A stretch of 22,614 nt of DNA. Origin: Candidatus Aminicenantota bacterium (lineage in GTDB: Bacteria > Acidobacteriota > Aminicenantia > UBA2199). Both the position numbers and the translations under genes were made by a program. Shown one piece after another: positions 21,915 through 22,614 of this stretch. The notes under the pieces are model-generated. The model did no database searches. It was not told the DNA's origin and saw only the letters and a list, made by a program, of their open reading frames with translations. The stretch's first letter is position 1, and every line of letters begins with the position of its first letter. Location: the NCBI GenBank assembly GCA_020355945.1, contig CP070627.1, positions 112,390-135,003 on the forward strand, written 5' to 3'.

Positions 21915-22614
21915 TTATAACTTCTCGATTTCTTCTCTGGAAAGGTTGGTATACCTGGATATTTTTTCTATTGGCTCACCTTCATTTTTCATGGTTTTGG
22001 CCATTTCCCTGGCCTTTTTATCATAACCCACTTTTTTTCCCTTTTCATAACCCACTTTTTCTCCCTCTTCAAACGAGGTATCGATTACCCCTTTCAAATC
22101 ACGGTAGTGCTTTAAACTCTCCTCGTATTCCGCCCGTTCTCTTTCATCGAAATTGGCTATCTCAGCAATCTCGAAACCTTTGAGAAATACCTCTTCTTTA
22201 AGAATCCCCGGGATGGTTTCAAAACTTTCCAGGTGTTTTAAAAAATACAACCACTTGTCAAAATGGGTTTCCAGTTCTTCTTCTTTTTTGGTGAAACGCG
22301 GCATCTCGATAAATATATAGGTAAGTTTATCATAAAAGGTCTGGCAATATTGATCTTTCAACTGCACCTGGGAGAGGTGGTTTTTTTGTTTTCGGTCATC
22401 GTCAAACTCAAAATCCAGCAGGGCCACACAATAGACCGGGTTTAATTTGAAATCCCAATCCCCTTTTTCTGCCTGTTCCTTGATGGGAAAGGTGGTATAA
22501 AACACGGCTCGATCTTTAAAGAATTTGATTTTGGCTTTTTGCATCTCCACGATAAATTGGTCACCTTTATCGTTTTCGCAGTGGATATCGAAAATGGCTT
22601 TTCGTTCACTGGAA
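21915..22614 (-). CDS. Rpn/PD-(D/E)XK nuclease family transposase, 5' end outside the window
   Basis: The frame is open from the right edge, so the N-terminus is missing; 232 residues are visible. The first of them contain ERKAIFDIHCENDKGDQFIV and then EMQKAK. This is the PD-(D/E)XK core of Rpn/PDDEXK_2 proteins, with D and ExQ as catalytic residues. The later 'YIFIEMPRFTKKEEELETHFDKWLYFLKHLE' is also typical. The C-terminus carries tandem GYEKGKKVGYDKK repeats and a final helical 'ISRYTNLSREEIEKL', as in many members. These proteins are annotated as transposase-like nucleases; E. coli RpnA promotes RecA-independent recombination. They are often multicopy and mobile. No terminal repeat is visible on this side. 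Confidence 0.88.
   Translation of the reverse strand, partial: SSERKAIFDIHCENDKGDQFIVEMQKAKIKFFKDRAVFYTTFPIKEQAEKGDWDFKLNPVYCVALLDFEFDDDRKQKNHLSQVQLKDQYCQTFYDKLTYIFIEMPRFTKKEEELETHFDKWLYFLKHLESFETIPGILKEEVFLKGFEIAEIANFDERERAEYEESLKHYRDLKGVIDTSFEEGEKVGYEKGKKVGYDKKAREMAKTMKNEGEPIEKISRYTNLSREEIEKL

Noticed and set aside
21917..22614. A complete insertion sequence around the Rpn-family nuclease
   Set aside because: No terminal inverted repeat or target duplication can be seen on the visible side, and the other end is outside the window.
1..22614. CRISPR arrays, tRNA or rRNA genes
   Set aside because: No regularly spaced repeats, cloverleaf-like segments or rRNA signature stretches were noticed on either strand when read by eye.

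Overview
The window reads as a chromosomal segment of a Gram-negative bacterium, most likely of the Acidobacteriota/Aminicenantes type. The clues are a secreted protein of the VWFA-related acidobacterial type, a class A penicillin-binding protein, many signal peptides, sigma70-like promoters, moderate G+C and a PD-(D/E)XK (Rpn/transposase-family) nuclease with the charged tail common in such genomes. The taxon is an inference; no rRNA or tRNA gene was seen to anchor it.

Layout. (1) 1-1513, plus strand: a TIM-barrel-like protein and a class I SAM methyltransferase. (2) 1510-2922, minus: a secreted CARDB-domain protein with a duplicated C-terminal module; its stop overlaps the methyltransferase stop. 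(3) 3060-5412, plus: a consensus-like promoter, a possible 23-codon leader ORF, the VWFA-like secreted protein, and a PgeF/YfiH (laccase-domain) protein. (4) 9709-5472, minus: the lipid and ribosome cluster yceD-rpmF-plsX-fabG-acpP-fabF, which lacks the fabH and fabD often found between plsX and fabG. (5) 9869-12892: a small secreted protein (plus) converging on a class A PBP (minus).

(6) 13024-16132 is the accessory part, where defence and toxin-antitoxin genes have decayed. A MNT-type nucleotidyltransferase antitoxin is intact but its HepT partner stops after 10 codons. An AbiEi antitoxin is intact but its AbiEii toxin is cut at the conserved YGG motif. A fragment of a CHAT-protease C-terminus and a frameshifted membrane-protein gene follow. 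Both retained antitoxin genes have good promoters whose predicted transcription start lies 0-6 nt before the ATG, so they look leaderless or nearly so. Between the AbiEii break and the membrane pseudogene, an 18-nt near-identical direct repeat brackets about 1.2 kb. That segment carries a promoter, two tiny ORFs (both ending in Cys, one with a very strong Shine-Dalgarno), a 17-bp palindrome touching a -10 box, and a three-TM protein of unknown family. This is the part most likely to hold something undescribed.

(7) 16686-21521, plus: two secreted (alpha/alpha)6-barrel glycoside hydrolases in tandem, one GH63-like and one related to amylo-1,6-glucosidase/GH133-type enzymes, probably one operon for extracytoplasmic oligosaccharide breakdown. 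(8) 21578-22614: a 64-aa hypothetical protein (plus) converging on an Rpn-family nuclease that runs off the right edge (minus).
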